Positions 26,457-35,208 of a DNA stretch of 64,000 nt are shown in pieces. The notes beneath the pieces are model-generated. The model was not told the origin of the DNA. It saw only the letters and a program-made list of their open reading frames with translations, and did not search any database. Position 1 is the first letter of the stretch. Each line of letters starts with the position of its first letter. A program made the position numbers and the translations under genes. This DNA is from Rhodohalobacter sp. 614A (GTDB taxonomy: Bacteria > Bacteroidota > Rhodothermia > Balneolales > Balneolaceae): assembly GCF_021462415.1 (NCBI RefSeq), contig NZ_JAKEDS010000004.1, forward strand, positions 186,001 to 250,000, written 5' to 3'.

Positions 26457-27551
26457 ATGAGTACTGAGATTAAAAAAAGTTCTAAATCTGCTTCGAACTA
26501 TTCGCTCAAGCCTTTTTTTGAGCTCTCATCAGACCTGCTTTGTATTGCCGGATTCGACGGATATTTTAAAAAAGTGAATCCGGCTCTTTGCAAACTTTTT
26601 GGATATTCAGAAAAGAAATTACTTTCAGAACCCATCAATTCATTTATTCACCCCGAAGATATCGCACTGACCTCCAAATGGAGGGATAAAATCAGGGCGG
26701 GCGATCCCTTATTGAATTTCGAAAACCGCTATATCACAAAAGAAGGGAAAACAGTATGGCTTTCATGGACCTCAATTCCTGTGGATGACAAGGAGTTGGT
26801 TTATGCCATCGCGAAAAATATTACTCACAGAAAAAAGCATGAAGAAGAGAGAAATCAATTGCTTTCCGAACTCACTCAAACCAATCAACGGTTAAAACAA
26901 CTGTCATATGCAACCTCGCACGATTTGCGGTCTCCTGTTGCAAACCTGATATCTCTCTTTAACCTGATTGATCTATCCACTATTGAAGACGAAGAAACAC
27001 TAAACTTTCTTGAGCTTCTTAAAACGGTTTCAGAAAACCTGAAAGAAACGCTGGACATTTACCTTGACGACCTCAATCACCAGGAAACCTTAGAGATAAA
27101 GACCAGCAATTTGAATATTCAGGATATTTTGAATTCTGTGATTCAATCCATTCAAACATACATCAATGATTCCAAGACAACCGTGGAGGTTCATTTAGAC
27201 GATTTTAAAACCGTTCTTTTTAATGAGGCTTACCTGAAGAGTATCTTCTTAAACCTAATCACAAACTCCATCAGGTATGCTCATCCCGATCGCAATCCAC
27301 TTATATCCATAGCTACAAGAATCAACGGGGGAAATAAACAACTCATTTTCACGGATAATGGACGCGGCTTTGACATGGAAAAATTACAAGGACAGATTTT
27401 TGGACTTCATGAAAAATTCCATAATCACGCCGACAGCAAAGGTATTGGGCTTTACCTCGTTTACAATCATATCACAAATTTAGGCGGTACAATTTCAGTT
27501 GAAAGCAAAGTTGATGAAGGGACTACATTTACACTCACATTTAAAGAATGA
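26457..27551 (+). CDS. PAS-domain sensor histidine kinase (soluble)
   Basis: The 364 residues have no membrane helix. A PAS fold (about 18-125; FELSSDLLCIAGFDGYFKKVN and GKTVWLSWTSIPV) is followed by a short coiled coil. Next comes the dimerisation helix with phosphoacceptor His155 in YATSHDLRSPVANLISLF, and then a HATPase domain with NLITNSIRYAH, FTDNGRGFD and GIGLYLVYNHI. The kinase thus senses a cytosolic signal. No response regulator is adjacent; the LuxR-type protein at 4809 lacks the phosphoacceptor Asp, so its partner is elsewhere. Confidence 0.92.
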   Translation: MSTEIKKSSKSASNYSLKPFFELSSDLLCIAGFDGYFKKVNPALCKLFGYSEKKLLSEPINSFIHPEDIALTSKWRDKIRAGDPLLNFENRYITKEGKTVWLSWTSIPVDDKELVYAIAKNITHRKKHEEERNQLLSELTQTNQRLKQLSYATSHDLRSPVANLISLFNLIDLSTIEDEETLNFLELLKTVSENLKETLDIYLDDLNHQETLEIKTSNLNIQDILNSVIQSIQTYINDSKTTVEVHLDDFKTVLFNEAYLKSIFLNLITNSIRYAHPDRNPLISIATRINGGNKQLIFTDNGRGFDMEKLQGQIFGLHEKFHNHADSKGIGLYLVYNHITNLGGTISVESKVDEGTTFTLTFKE

Positions 27552-27575
27552 TACTGGATTACAAAATACTGTAAA

Positions 27576-27908
27576 ATGGCTTCAAAAAAATTCAAAATAC
27601 CCCTTGGAGACGCTTTAAATAAGCTCAAAAATTCCGGCAATGAGTTCGTCGAATTATTTACTCACGGGTCCTTGCTGGTTGAAATCTATAAACCCAATGA
27701 AGTTGATAATCAAAAGCCACACAGCCGGGATGAAGTTTACGTGGTTGTCAGTGGATCGGGAGAGTTTATTCTTGAGGATGAAAGAACTGTTTTCTCACCT
27801 GGCGATGTTCTCTTTGTCCCTGCCGGAGCAGAACACCGTTTCGAAAATTTTACGGATAATTTCGTGACATGGGTTTTCTTCTATGGTCCGGAAGGAGGAG
27901 AAAAATAA
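27576..27908 (+). CDS. Cupin-domain protein
   Basis: The 110-residue single-domain cupin shows HSRDEVYVVVSGSGEFIL (motif 1) and GDVLFVPAGAEHRFENF (motif 2), with the His and Glu residues expected to bind a metal. Such proteins may be small dioxygenases, isomerases or sugar/ligand sensors; the sequence does not separate these. It starts 24 bases after the PAS kinase and abuts the AlkC-like gene, so the three are probably one transcript. Confidence 0.8.
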   Translation: MASKKFKIPLGDALNKLKNSGNEFVELFTHGSLLVEIYKPNEVDNQKPHSRDEVYVVVSGSGEFILEDERTVFSPGDVLFVPAGAEHRFENFTDNFVTWVFFYGPEGGEK

Positions 27909-28694
27909 TTGGCTTACAAGAAATTAAAATTTTGGTTTGATAAAGAGCTCGCCATACTCCTTGCTGATAAAATCAATTCCGTTTATCCTCCTTTTGATTT
28001 AAATGGATTTGTAGAGAGTATTGATCTCAAAGTTCAAATACTGGAGCTGAAGGACAGGGTAGAAGTGATTGCCGACGAACTTCATGCCAATCTCACGGGT
28101 TCATACCCTAGAAATGTACAATTGCTCACCCAAATCCTGGGCCCTGAGAACAACGATGAGACAGGCATGTTTACCAACTATTATTGGATTATGCCGATTG
28201 CCAAATACGTGGAAAAATATGGGCGCGATCATTTCGATCTGTCGATGAATACCATAGCCGAAATCACGAAGCGAAATACGGGCGAGTATGCTATTCGGCC
28301 TTACATTGAAATGTATCCTGAAAAAACCCTCAAAGTAATGTTGGGCTGGTCTGGTGATGAAAATTTTCATGTCCGGCGATTATCATCAGAAGGTGTACGT
28401 CCCCGTCTTCCCTGGGCGAAAAAGCTCGATACCTTTATTGAGAACCCTGCACCGATTATACCGATCCTGGACAATTTGAAAGACGACACCTCCAAATACG
28501 TCCAAAAATCTGTGGCCAATTGCGTGAATGACATTTTGAAAGACAACCCGCAAATCGGTAAAGAGATCATTGAAAAGTGGAGAAAACAACCGACATATGA
28601 GAGAGTCTGGATTATTAAACACTCGCTTAGAAACCTACTCAAACAACGTGATAATTGGGCACTGAAGATTGTGAATAATTTGAACCATCATTGA
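27909..28694 (+). CDS. AlkC-like DNA alkylation repair protein (TTG start)
   Basis: The 261-residue protein looks like the HEAT-repeat DNA glycosylase group of AlkC/AlkD: GYSGDENFHVRR-type (here GWSGDENFHVRRLSSEGVRPRLPW) and DDTSKYVQKSVANCVNDILKDNP are the recognisable blocks. AlkC removes 3-methyladenine from alkylated DNA. The start is TTG directly after the cupin stop. It is supported by a strong AAGGAGG at 27892-27898, 10 bases upstream. The closeness to the cupin gene implies translational coupling. Confidence 0.8.
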   Translation: MAYKKLKFWFDKELAILLADKINSVYPPFDLNGFVESIDLKVQILELKDRVEVIADELHANLTGSYPRNVQLLTQILGPENNDETGMFTNYYWIMPIAKYVEKYGRDHFDLSMNTIAEITKRNTGEYAIRPYIEMYPEKTLKVMLGWSGDENFHVRRLSSEGVRPRLPWAKKLDTFIENPAPIIPILDNLKDDTSKYVQKSVANCVNDILKDNPQIGKEIIEKWRKQPTYERVWIIKHSLRNLLKQRDNWALKIVNNLNHH

Positions 28695-28947
28695 AGCTGG
28701 CCGTCATATCTCTGAAAAAAGAAACTTAGACTCAAATTATTTCTATTTAAAAATTTAGGGTTTTCCTCTTTGGAAACGCTTACAGAATGAAATTAATTAA
28801 CTTACCTACACAAAAAACTTAATTATTAAATATTATTACTTTTTAAATCTAATTACTTAACGAAAAAAACACATTTTACTTTGTATTGTTTTGTAATTTA
28901 TTATAGATTTTCGGCAGTCTACCATTAAGTCTATCAAAACAAACAAT

Positions 28948-30282
28948 ATGCTAAAAAAATATCTGGGTAAATTCCCACTCCTTCTGCTACTGTTTCTCTC
29001 AATTTCAACTCCTTCATTTGCCCAAGATGGCGCAGCCATTGATACCGGAACAACTGCCTGGATGCTCGTTTCCACAGCACTTGTTCTGTTGATGGTACCC
29101 GGTCTGGCAATGTTCTATGGCGGATTGGTCCGAACCAAAAACGTTTTGGGAACCATGATGCACAGCTTCGCGGCTATGGGCATTATGACCGTGCTTTGGG
29201 TTGCCGTTGGTTATGCCATGGCTTTCGGTCCCAATGTTCTCGGCGGATGGTTTGGCTGGAACCCCGGCTACATTTTCCTGGCTGGAATTGACGAAACTAT
29301 TATGGACGCCGGTGTACCGGAATACGTTTTCAGCATGTTCCAGGGCAAATTTGCTATCATCACCCCCGCCCTGATTGCCGGCGCTTTTGCCGAGCGAGTA
29401 AAATTTAAATCCTATTGTCTTTTTATTGCTCTCTGGGGACTTTTAGTTTACAATCCGCTTTGCCACTGGGTTTGGGCTGAAGACGGATTCCTTTTTAACC
29501 TCGGCGCAAACGGTGCTATTGACTTTGCCGGAGGAACAGTGGTTCACATTTCTGCCGGTGTCAGTGGTCTTGTTGCTGCCATCTATCTTGGAGCCCGGCG
29601 AGGATTTCCGGTGACCAACATGCCGCCAAGTAACCTGGTGATGACCATGATTGGCGGCGGGCTTCTTTGGGTCGGCTGGTTTGGTTTTAACGCTGGTAGT
29701 TCCGTTGCCAGTGGCTTGAGCACAGCACAGGCGTTAACCGCAACACAAGTTGCTGCCGCTTCAGGAGCTATTACATGGATGATTATTGAAGCGTGGCACC
29801 AGGGCAAAGCAACGGCACTTGGAATTATGTCCGGAATTTTGGCGGGATTGGTTGCCGTTACTCCCGCAGCCGGGGTAGTTCAGCCGTTTGGAGCATTTAT
29901 GCTTGGAATTTTTGCTTCTGTTTTCTGCTACATGGCGATTATTGCCAAAAATAAACTTGGATACGATGACAGCCTCGACGCTTTTGGTATTCACGGCGTT
30001 GGCGGAATTGTAGGAGCTATTTTACTCACATTCTTCATCCGCGATGCCTGGATGGCCGATGCTGCTGCGGCAGCCGGAGGCAGTTGGACCGCTTGGCAAC
30101 AATTGGGAGTTCAAGTAGTTGCCGTGCTTATAGCCGTTGTTTACGCAGCCGTTTTAACGCTGATTCTTCTCTTTGTCATCAACAAGTTGATTGGTTTCCG
30201 ATCTGATCCAAAAGAAGAGATGTCAGGACTCGACAGCGCATACCACAGCGAACACGGCTACGGAATGCTCAACCCCAATTAA
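28948..30282 (+). CDS. amt: Ammonium transporter
   Basis: The Amt channel moves ammonium across the inner membrane as a trimer. The 444 residues start with a cleavable signal sequence (LLLFLSISTPSFAQDG), as in many Amt proteins, followed by 11 helices. Family blocks are MVPGLAMFYGGLVRTKNVLG, DFAGGTVVHISAGVSGLVAA (first pore His), WVGWFGFNAGSS and AFGIHGVGGIVGAI (second pore His). The PII gene follows 21 bases later, the usual amt-glnK pairing. About 250 AT-rich non-coding bases precede it; I saw no sigma-54 site in them. Confidence 0.96.
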   Translation: MLKKYLGKFPLLLLLFLSISTPSFAQDGAAIDTGTTAWMLVSTALVLLMVPGLAMFYGGLVRTKNVLGTMMHSFAAMGIMTVLWVAVGYAMAFGPNVLGGWFGWNPGYIFLAGIDETIMDAGVPEYVFSMFQGKFAIITPALIAGAFAERVKFKSYCLFIALWGLLVYNPLCHWVWAEDGFLFNLGANGAIDFAGGTVVHISAGVSGLVAAIYLGARRGFPVTNMPPSNLVMTMIGGGLLWVGWFGFNAGSSVASGLSTAQALTATQVAAASGAITWMIIEAWHQGKATALGIMSGILAGLVAVTPAAGVVQPFGAFMLGIFASVFCYMAIIAKNKLGYDDSLDAFGIHGVGGIVGAILLTFFIRDAWMADAAAAAGGSWTAWQQLGVQVVAVLIAVVYAAVLTLILLFVINKLIGFRSDPKEEMSGLDSAYHSEHGYGMLNPN

Positions 30283-30303
30283 TCACTTTAAATCTACCAT
30301 CAC

Positions 30304-30663
30304 ATGAAACTTGTCATAGCCATTATTCGGGAAACACAACTGGATGAAGTACGGGAAGCCCTCATTGAAGCCGAAATCCGCCGGATCACCGTCATGCGTG
30401 TATCCGGCCATGGAAAAGCTGAGGACGCAGAAATCTATCGCGGCAAAAAAGTCGTTCCGGGATTGATTCCGAGAGTCCGCCTCGAAATTGCCGTCAATGA
30501 CGAATTCGTTGACATCACCGTTGATACCATCATCAAAACCGTCAAGTCACGCTACAAAGACAAACAACCCGGCAAAACTACGGGCGACGGGAAGATCTTC
30601 ATCACGCCGCTGGAAGAATGTATCCGGATTAGTACGGGCGAGCGGGGAAGCGAGGCGATTTAA
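30304..30663 (+). CDS. glnK: PII nitrogen regulatory protein
   Basis: PII trimers sense ATP/ADP and 2-oxoglutarate and, when next to amt, block the channel. The 119 residues carry the T-loop GHGKAEDAEIYRGKKVVPG, the B-loop ending GDGKIFITPLEE, and the C-terminal IRISTGERGSEAI. Two features differ from E. coli. The position of the uridylylated Tyr51 is Val50 here (only the Tyr of YRG is kept), and the B-loop has about nine extra residues (SRYKDKQPGKTTGDGK). Uridylylation is therefore unlikely. Confidence 0.92.
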   Translation: MKLVIAIIRETQLDEVREALIEAEIRRITVMRVSGHGKAEDAEIYRGKKVVPGLIPRVRLEIAVNDEFVDITVDTIIKTVKSRYKDKQPGKTTGDGKIFITPLEECIRISTGERGSEAI

Positions 30664-30690
30664 ATACACAGTTTAAACTTATCATTATTT

Positions 30691-30726
30691 AAAAGGGAAG
30701 GACTTTATGGTTCTTCCCTTTTTTAT
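30691..30726 (+). terminator. Rho-independent terminator after amt-glnK
   Basis: AAAAGGGAAG and CTTCCCTTTT form a 10-bp stem with a 12-base loop and a T-run. It ends the amt-glnK transcript and insulates it from the toxin-antitoxin pair. Confidence 0.88.
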
Positions 30727-30787
30727 TTGATTGAGTAATGCAACCACTGCACCATAATAATTCCTTGAAAATTATTATTTTACTGTT

Positions 30788-31123
30788 ATGTACTTAAAAC
30801 ACCTCATACAACAAAAGGATCAGGAGTTTTTAAACCTGTGCCGTAATCACAGTATAAAAATGTTGTATGCATTTGGCTCGTCCGTAACGGATCAATTTAA
30901 TGAACAGACAAGTGATGTCGATCTTCTTGTAGAAATTGATGAGGCTGACCCCATCGAACGTGGTGAAAAACTGATGTCATTATGGGATACACTTGAAGAT
31001 TTTTTCGACCGAAAGGTCGATTTATTAACCAATTCATCTTTAAAAAATCCCATTCTTAAAAACAATATAGAGAGAACAAAAGTCCTGCTATATGACGGAA
31101 GAGGGCAAAAAGTACCTGTCTGA
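30788..31123 (+). CDS. mntA: MntA-type nucleotidyltransferase antitoxin
   Basis: The 111-residue minimal nucleotidyltransferase has the catalytic pattern GS at residues 30-31 (YAFGSSVTDQF) and DVD at 43-45 (SDVDLLVEI). In characterised MntA-HepT systems the enzyme adds AMP to the HEPN toxin and inactivates it. The motif is intact, so this role is expected. Its 3' end overlaps the start of the HEPN gene by 32 bases. Confidence 0.88.
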   Translation: MYLKHLIQQKDQEFLNLCRNHSIKMLYAFGSSVTDQFNEQTSDVDLLVEIDEADPIERGEKLMSLWDTLEDFFDRKVDLLTNSSLKNPILKNNIERTKVLLYDGRGQKVPV

Positions 31124-31421
31124 TATTTCAAGAGCCATCGATCTGATTGAAAGCTTCACAAAAGAGATCGATGATTTCGAAGAATATCATGAAGATCTAA
31201 AAACCCAGAGTGCAACAGAAAGACAATTGGCTATTATTGGGGAGGCACTTAACAAGCTGTCAAAAGTTGAGACTGATCTGTCCATCAATAATGACAAACA
31301 GATTATTGCTTTTAGAAATAGGTTGGTTCACGCTTACGACAGTATCGATAATTCCATTGTCTGGACGATACTCAAAAAGTATCTTCCCAAACTGAAAAAG
31401 GAAATTGAACCATTTTTATGA
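31092..31421 (+). CDS. hepT: HepT-type HEPN ribonuclease toxin
   Basis: The 109-residue HEPN (DUF86) protein has the RNase motif R-x4-H-x-Y at Arg75, His80 and Tyr82 (FRNRLVHAYDS). HepT toxins cut RNA, and in the known systems the Tyr of this motif is the site of AMPylation by MntA. All three residues are present, so toxin and control site look functional. The start lies inside the mntA frame. The stop overlaps the start of the following fucosidase gene (ATGA). Confidence 0.88.
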   Translation: MTEEGKKYLSDISRAIDLIESFTKEIDDFEEYHEDLKTQSATERQLAIIGEALNKLSKVETDLSINNDKQIIAFRNRLVHAYDSIDNSIVWTILKKYLPKLKKEIEPFL

Positions 31422-33154
31422 TCCATAAGTCATTTCTTACTATATCTCTCAGCATTTTACTTATTCCTTTTTCCTTTTCCTGCCAATCAGAAACCAATTC
31501 TAATGCTCAACAAACCACCGAACCTCAATCTCAAGACCAAGCCATCTCCGAATGGGAGTCCCAAAAATACTCCATGTTTATTCATTTTGGGGTGTATTCA
31601 GAACTGGGCGGAGTTTGGAATGATGAGCGCGTAGAAATTGGATACAGCGAACAGATTCGCGCACATGGAAAAATCCCGAAAGAAGATTTCAGAGAAGTGG
31701 CCAGCACATTCAACCCCGTAAACTGGAACCCGGATTCTGTTGCGGTCTTGGCAAGAAATGCAGGAATGAAATCCATTGTCATCACAGCCAAACACCACGA
31801 CGGATTTGCGCTTTATGATACGGAGTACTCCAATTTTGATATCATAGATGCCACCCCGTACGGCCGCGACATCATCAAAGAACTGGCAGAAGCCACACGA
31901 AAACAGGGGCTCGATTTTGGCGTTTACTTCTCCCTCATTGACTGGAATTATGAACACGCCGTGCCGATTTCATCTCATAACAGTGATTCCATCCCTCCGC
32001 AGCATCACCAGTTCAATTTAAACCAAGTGGAAGAATTGATGACCGAATACGGACCGATCTCAGAAATTTGGTTTGATATGGGTAAGCCAACACTTGAGCA
32101 AAGCAGAGAGCTGAAAGAGATGGTGAAGAGGCATCAGCCCAACACATTGGTCAGCGGACGAATCTGGAATGACCAGGGCGATTTTGTGGTGATGGGCGAT
32201 AACGTCTCTCCCGATTTCCGGATGGGAACATTGTGGCAAACCCCGGCGTCCATGTTCGACGAAACCTGGGGATATCGATCCTGGCAGGAACGTGGCAATC
32301 CACAGGAAAAAGCTCTCGAAAAATTGAAAGGCCTGATTAAAGTGGTCAGTAATGGCGGGAATTATCTGCTGAATATCGGTCCGAGAGGAGATGGAAGTAT
32401 TGTAGAATTTGAGAAAGAAGTATTGCTGCTCATAGGCGGCTGGCTCAACAAAAATGGCGAGGCCATTTACGGTACAACCACTTCTCCCCTGTTTGAACAG
32501 AGCTGGGGAACGGTCACCGCCAAACCGGGCAAACAATTCCTTTTTCTGACAAATCCGCCTGAAAACGGACGAATCGAAATCGAAGGTCTCCGAACTCAAC
32601 CGGCTGAAGCAACTTTACTTGCTGATCCGTCTCAATCAATCAGAGTAAACCAGGACGGTGACAAATACAGTATCGACATCACTGAATTGCCTGAAACGGA
32701 TCTCGTGAATGTAATCGTGATTGAATACGAAGGAGAGTTAAAGTTTATCCCCTCAAATACTATAGAGGCATCTGATGGTGGTTCATACCCGTTGACTTCC
32801 GAAAATGCTACTGATTACCACAGCCTGAGCGGAAAAGATTACTATTCTACAAAGCCAACTGTTGTAAAAAAACAGTGGTTTATTTTGAATCCAGGAAAAG
32901 AATCCTATCAACTGATCGTTCAATATCCGCAGAATCAAACGGGTAAAGAGTTGGAACTGTTGATTAACGGAGAACCGGTCAACCTTTCTTTTGACGATCA
33001 AGCCGAGATGATTTCCGATAGAAAATATGAGAAGAAAATTATCGAAATCAATCTTTTACCGGACGAACTTAACAAAATCGAATTGAGACTTTCCGATCCG
33101 TCCAATCCTCATAAAGCTTTGGCAGTTGAAGACGTAGAACTCGTGCTGCAATAA
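31418..33154 (+). CDS. GH29 alpha-L-fucosidase lipoprotein
   Basis: The enzyme removes alpha-linked L-fucose from glycans. The 578 residues begin with a lipoprotein signal (lipobox FSFSC, about residue 22). The GH29 barrel shows MFIHFGVYSELGGVW, TAKHHDGFALYDTEYSNFD, FGVYFSLIDW and EIWFDMG, which should hold the catalytic nucleophile Asp. GNYLLNIGPRGDGSI also fits GH29. The C-terminal 200 residues form beta-rich accessory domains. The start overlaps the hepT stop, which is an unusual operon partner. The protein is expected on the cell surface or in the periplasm. Confidence 0.92.
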   Translation: MIHKSFLTISLSILLIPFSFSCQSETNSNAQQTTEPQSQDQAISEWESQKYSMFIHFGVYSELGGVWNDERVEIGYSEQIRAHGKIPKEDFREVASTFNPVNWNPDSVAVLARNAGMKSIVITAKHHDGFALYDTEYSNFDIIDATPYGRDIIKELAEATRKQGLDFGVYFSLIDWNYEHAVPISSHNSDSIPPQHHQFNLNQVEELMTEYGPISEIWFDMGKPTLEQSRELKEMVKRHQPNTLVSGRIWNDQGDFVVMGDNVSPDFRMGTLWQTPASMFDETWGYRSWQERGNPQEKALEKLKGLIKVVSNGGNYLLNIGPRGDGSIVEFEKEVLLLIGGWLNKNGEAIYGTTTSPLFEQSWGTVTAKPGKQFLFLTNPPENGRIEIEGLRTQPAEATLLADPSQSIRVNQDGDKYSIDITELPETDLVNVIVIEYEGELKFIPSNTIEASDGGSYPLTSENATDYHSLSGKDYYSTKPTVVKKQWFILNPGKESYQLIVQYPQNQTGKELELLINGEPVNLSFDDQAEMISDRKYEKKIIEINLLPDELNKIELRLSDPSNPHKALAVEDVELVLQ

Positions 33155-33168
33155 AAAACTCCACGCCT

Positions 33169-33211
33169 CTTAGCGTCCTCAGCAGTTTTATAAACCGCCA
33201 AAGACGCTAAG
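33169..33211. repeat. Interspersed-type inverted repeat
   Basis: CTTAGCGTC (33169-33177) and GACGCTAAG (33203-33211) are perfect inverted copies. The right arm lies in ACCGCCAAAGACGCTAAGGA then TCGCAAAG, which resembles the CGCAAAGACGC-type repeat scattered in many bacterial genomes. It fills the gap between the fucosidase and the M81 peptidase genes and might also act as a weak terminator. Confidence 0.5.
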
Positions 33212-33348
33212 GATCGCAAAGATGTCAACACTTAGAAATTCGCTATTCCTTGTTCAATATTCTACATTCATTCCATTTGCCAATCGTTCTGCCGACGCTT
33301 ATTATATATTTTCAGACCTAAAAGCATCCAATCCAGAAAGTATTCGAT

Positions 33349-34914
33349 ATGAAAAAACCACTTCTGTTTCTCGTCGTTTCTCTTCTTTTTATCGCCATTA
33401 TTTCTTGCAGTTCAACAGAGCCGAGCGAGGATTTACCCCGAATCGCCATTGCCGGAGTTGCCATTGAATCCAGCACCTTTTCCCCGGCTGTTACTCACGA
33501 AGAAGCATTCAAAGCCAGAAGAGGTGATGAGGTTTTTTCTTACTATCCTTTTGTGGATGAAGGATCTGAGAAACGGCAACGCGCCCAATGGTTCCCCACG
33601 CTTCGCGGTCATTCCATTCCGGGAGGAATTGTAACTCGTGAGGCATACGAATCGCTTGTGACGGAAACGCTGGAACGACTTGAAGAAAACCTGCCGTACG
33701 ACGGACTCTTTTTTGATATCCACGGCGCAATGAGTGTTCAGGGGCTGGATGATCCTGAAGGAGATTTTATCAAACGGGTCCGAGAAGTGGTTGGGACGGA
33801 AACGTTGATCTCAACATCGATGGATCTGCATGGAAATGTATCTCAGAGACTTGCTGAACATACCGATTTGATTACGTGTTACCGGATGGCACCGCACGAA
33901 GATGCGCTGGAATCAAAAGAACGTGCGGTGGAAAATCTGCTTACGCGTCTCGAAAATGGAGAAGGAAAACCCGAATACAAAGCGTGGATTCCGGTTCCGA
34001 TTCTCCTACCTGGAGAGAAAACCAGTACGCGCGTTGATCCTGCAAAGACTCTTTATGAAAAGGTTGAACCGGCAGCAAATGAAGAGGGTGTCATTGATGC
34101 AGCCATTTGGGTTGGATACGCCTGGGCGGATGAGCCGAGAAATCATGCTGTTGTGATGGTTACCGGCGATGATCAACAGAAAGTAACCGAGACCGCCGAA
34201 ATGCTGGCCCAAAGTTTTTGGGATGTTCGAAATGAGTTTGAGTTTATTGCCCCGACAGCCACGCTCGAAGAAAGTTTAGAGATGGCTATCAACAGTGATG
34301 TGCAACCGTTTATCATCAGTGATATGGGTGATAATCCGACCGCAGGCGGCGCCGGAGATGTCACCTGGACGATTCGCCAAATTTTGGATCGACAGGAATT
34401 TCAATCCGAAGATGGTCCGTCACTTATCTATGCGTCCATTCCGGGACCAGAATTTATAGAAGTAGCGGTTGAAGCGGGAGTTGGCGGAACAGTCAGCGAA
34501 TACGCAGGTGCCGAAGTGGATGACCGATACTCCCCTCCCATCCTTCTTGAAGGGGAAATCACGGCCATTGAACATGGCGATGAAGACGCTGAAACCGAAG
34601 TAGTTGTGAAAATCGGGAGTGCGAATGTGATCGTCACAAAGAAACGAAAACCCTATCACCACGAAAGTGATTTTACAAATCTGGGGCTGAATCCGCGAGA
34701 AACGGATATCGTGGTTGTGAAAATCGGTTATCTCGTACCCGAATTGTATGATATGCGAGCCGACTGGATTATGGCTCTCACTCCCGGCGGAGTGGATCAG
34801 GATTTGCATCGGCTGGAGTATGAGCGAATCAACCGGCCAATGTTCCCGTTAGATGAATTTGAAGAAGAACCGGATTTATCCGCCCGATTGATTCCGGCAT
34901 CCGACGAACTTTAA
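33349..34914 (+). CDS. M81 (MlrC/microcystinase-like) metallopeptidase lipoprotein
   Basis: The 521 residues start with a lipoprotein signal (IISCSS, Cys near residue 20). The mature part matches the M81/DUF1485 family: AIAGVAIESSTFSPAVTHEEAF, DGLFFDIHGAMSVQG, STSMDLHGNVSQRL, TCYRMAPHED and SDMGDNPTAGGAGD. The Asp and His residues in these blocks are the likely zinc ligands. MlrC of sphingomonads breaks down linearised microcystin, but most family members probably act on other small peptides or amides. It follows the fucosidase by 194 bases, likely as a separate unit. Confidence 0.88.
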   Translation: MKKPLLFLVVSLLFIAIISCSSTEPSEDLPRIAIAGVAIESSTFSPAVTHEEAFKARRGDEVFSYYPFVDEGSEKRQRAQWFPTLRGHSIPGGIVTREAYESLVTETLERLEENLPYDGLFFDIHGAMSVQGLDDPEGDFIKRVREVVGTETLISTSMDLHGNVSQRLAEHTDLITCYRMAPHEDALESKERAVENLLTRLENGEGKPEYKAWIPVPILLPGEKTSTRVDPAKTLYEKVEPAANEEGVIDAAIWVGYAWADEPRNHAVVMVTGDDQQKVTETAEMLAQSFWDVRNEFEFIAPTATLEESLEMAINSDVQPFIISDMGDNPTAGGAGDVTWTIRQILDRQEFQSEDGPSLIYASIPGPEFIEVAVEAGVGGTVSEYAGAEVDDRYSPPILLEGEITAIEHGDEDAETEVVVKIGSANVIVTKKRKPYHHESDFTNLGLNPRETDIVVVKIGYLVPELYDMRADWIMALTPGGVDQDLHRLEYERINRPMFPLDEFEEEPDLSARLIPASDEL

Positions 34915-34959
34915 AGAAACTTTTTTACTTACTCATTTATCCACGATTTATTTTTCCAT

Positions 34960-35175
34960 ATGAAAACATTGACGTTCAAAACAGACATTCAGTGCTCAGG
35001 TTGCGTATCAACCGTCACTCCGTATCTCGACAAGCAGGAAGGAATTCATGAGTGGTCGGTTGATCTCGATCATAAAGACCGAATCCTGACTGTTCAAACT
35101 GAAAATATGGCATCCGATCAGATCAAAAAAGCAATAAAGGAAGCCGGCTATTCTGCCGAAGAGATTAATGGATAA
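34960..35175 (+). CDS. Heavy-metal-associated (HMA) domain protein, CopZ-like
   Basis: The 71-residue single HMA domain has the metal-binding C-x2-C in TDIQCSGCVSTVTPYLDK (Cys13 and Cys16) and the ferredoxin-like end EAGYSAEEI. Such proteins carry copper(I) to ATPases or regulators. No metal ATPase is adjacent, so the partner is not known. It is followed at 33 bases by the 2H phosphoesterase gene. Confidence 0.85.
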   Translation: MKTLTFKTDIQCSGCVSTVTPYLDKQEGIHEWSVDLDHKDRILTVQTENMASDQIKKAIKEAGYSAEEING

Positions 35176-35208
35176 TAAAAGCCATTCAGTAACGCTGGCC
35201 TGGCGATC

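Noticed and set aside
28695-28947. Sigma-54 promoter before amt
   Set aside because: No TGGCAC-N5-TTGC pattern is present in the 253 AT-rich bases; a Bacteroidota-type TATAGATTTT is only a weak match.
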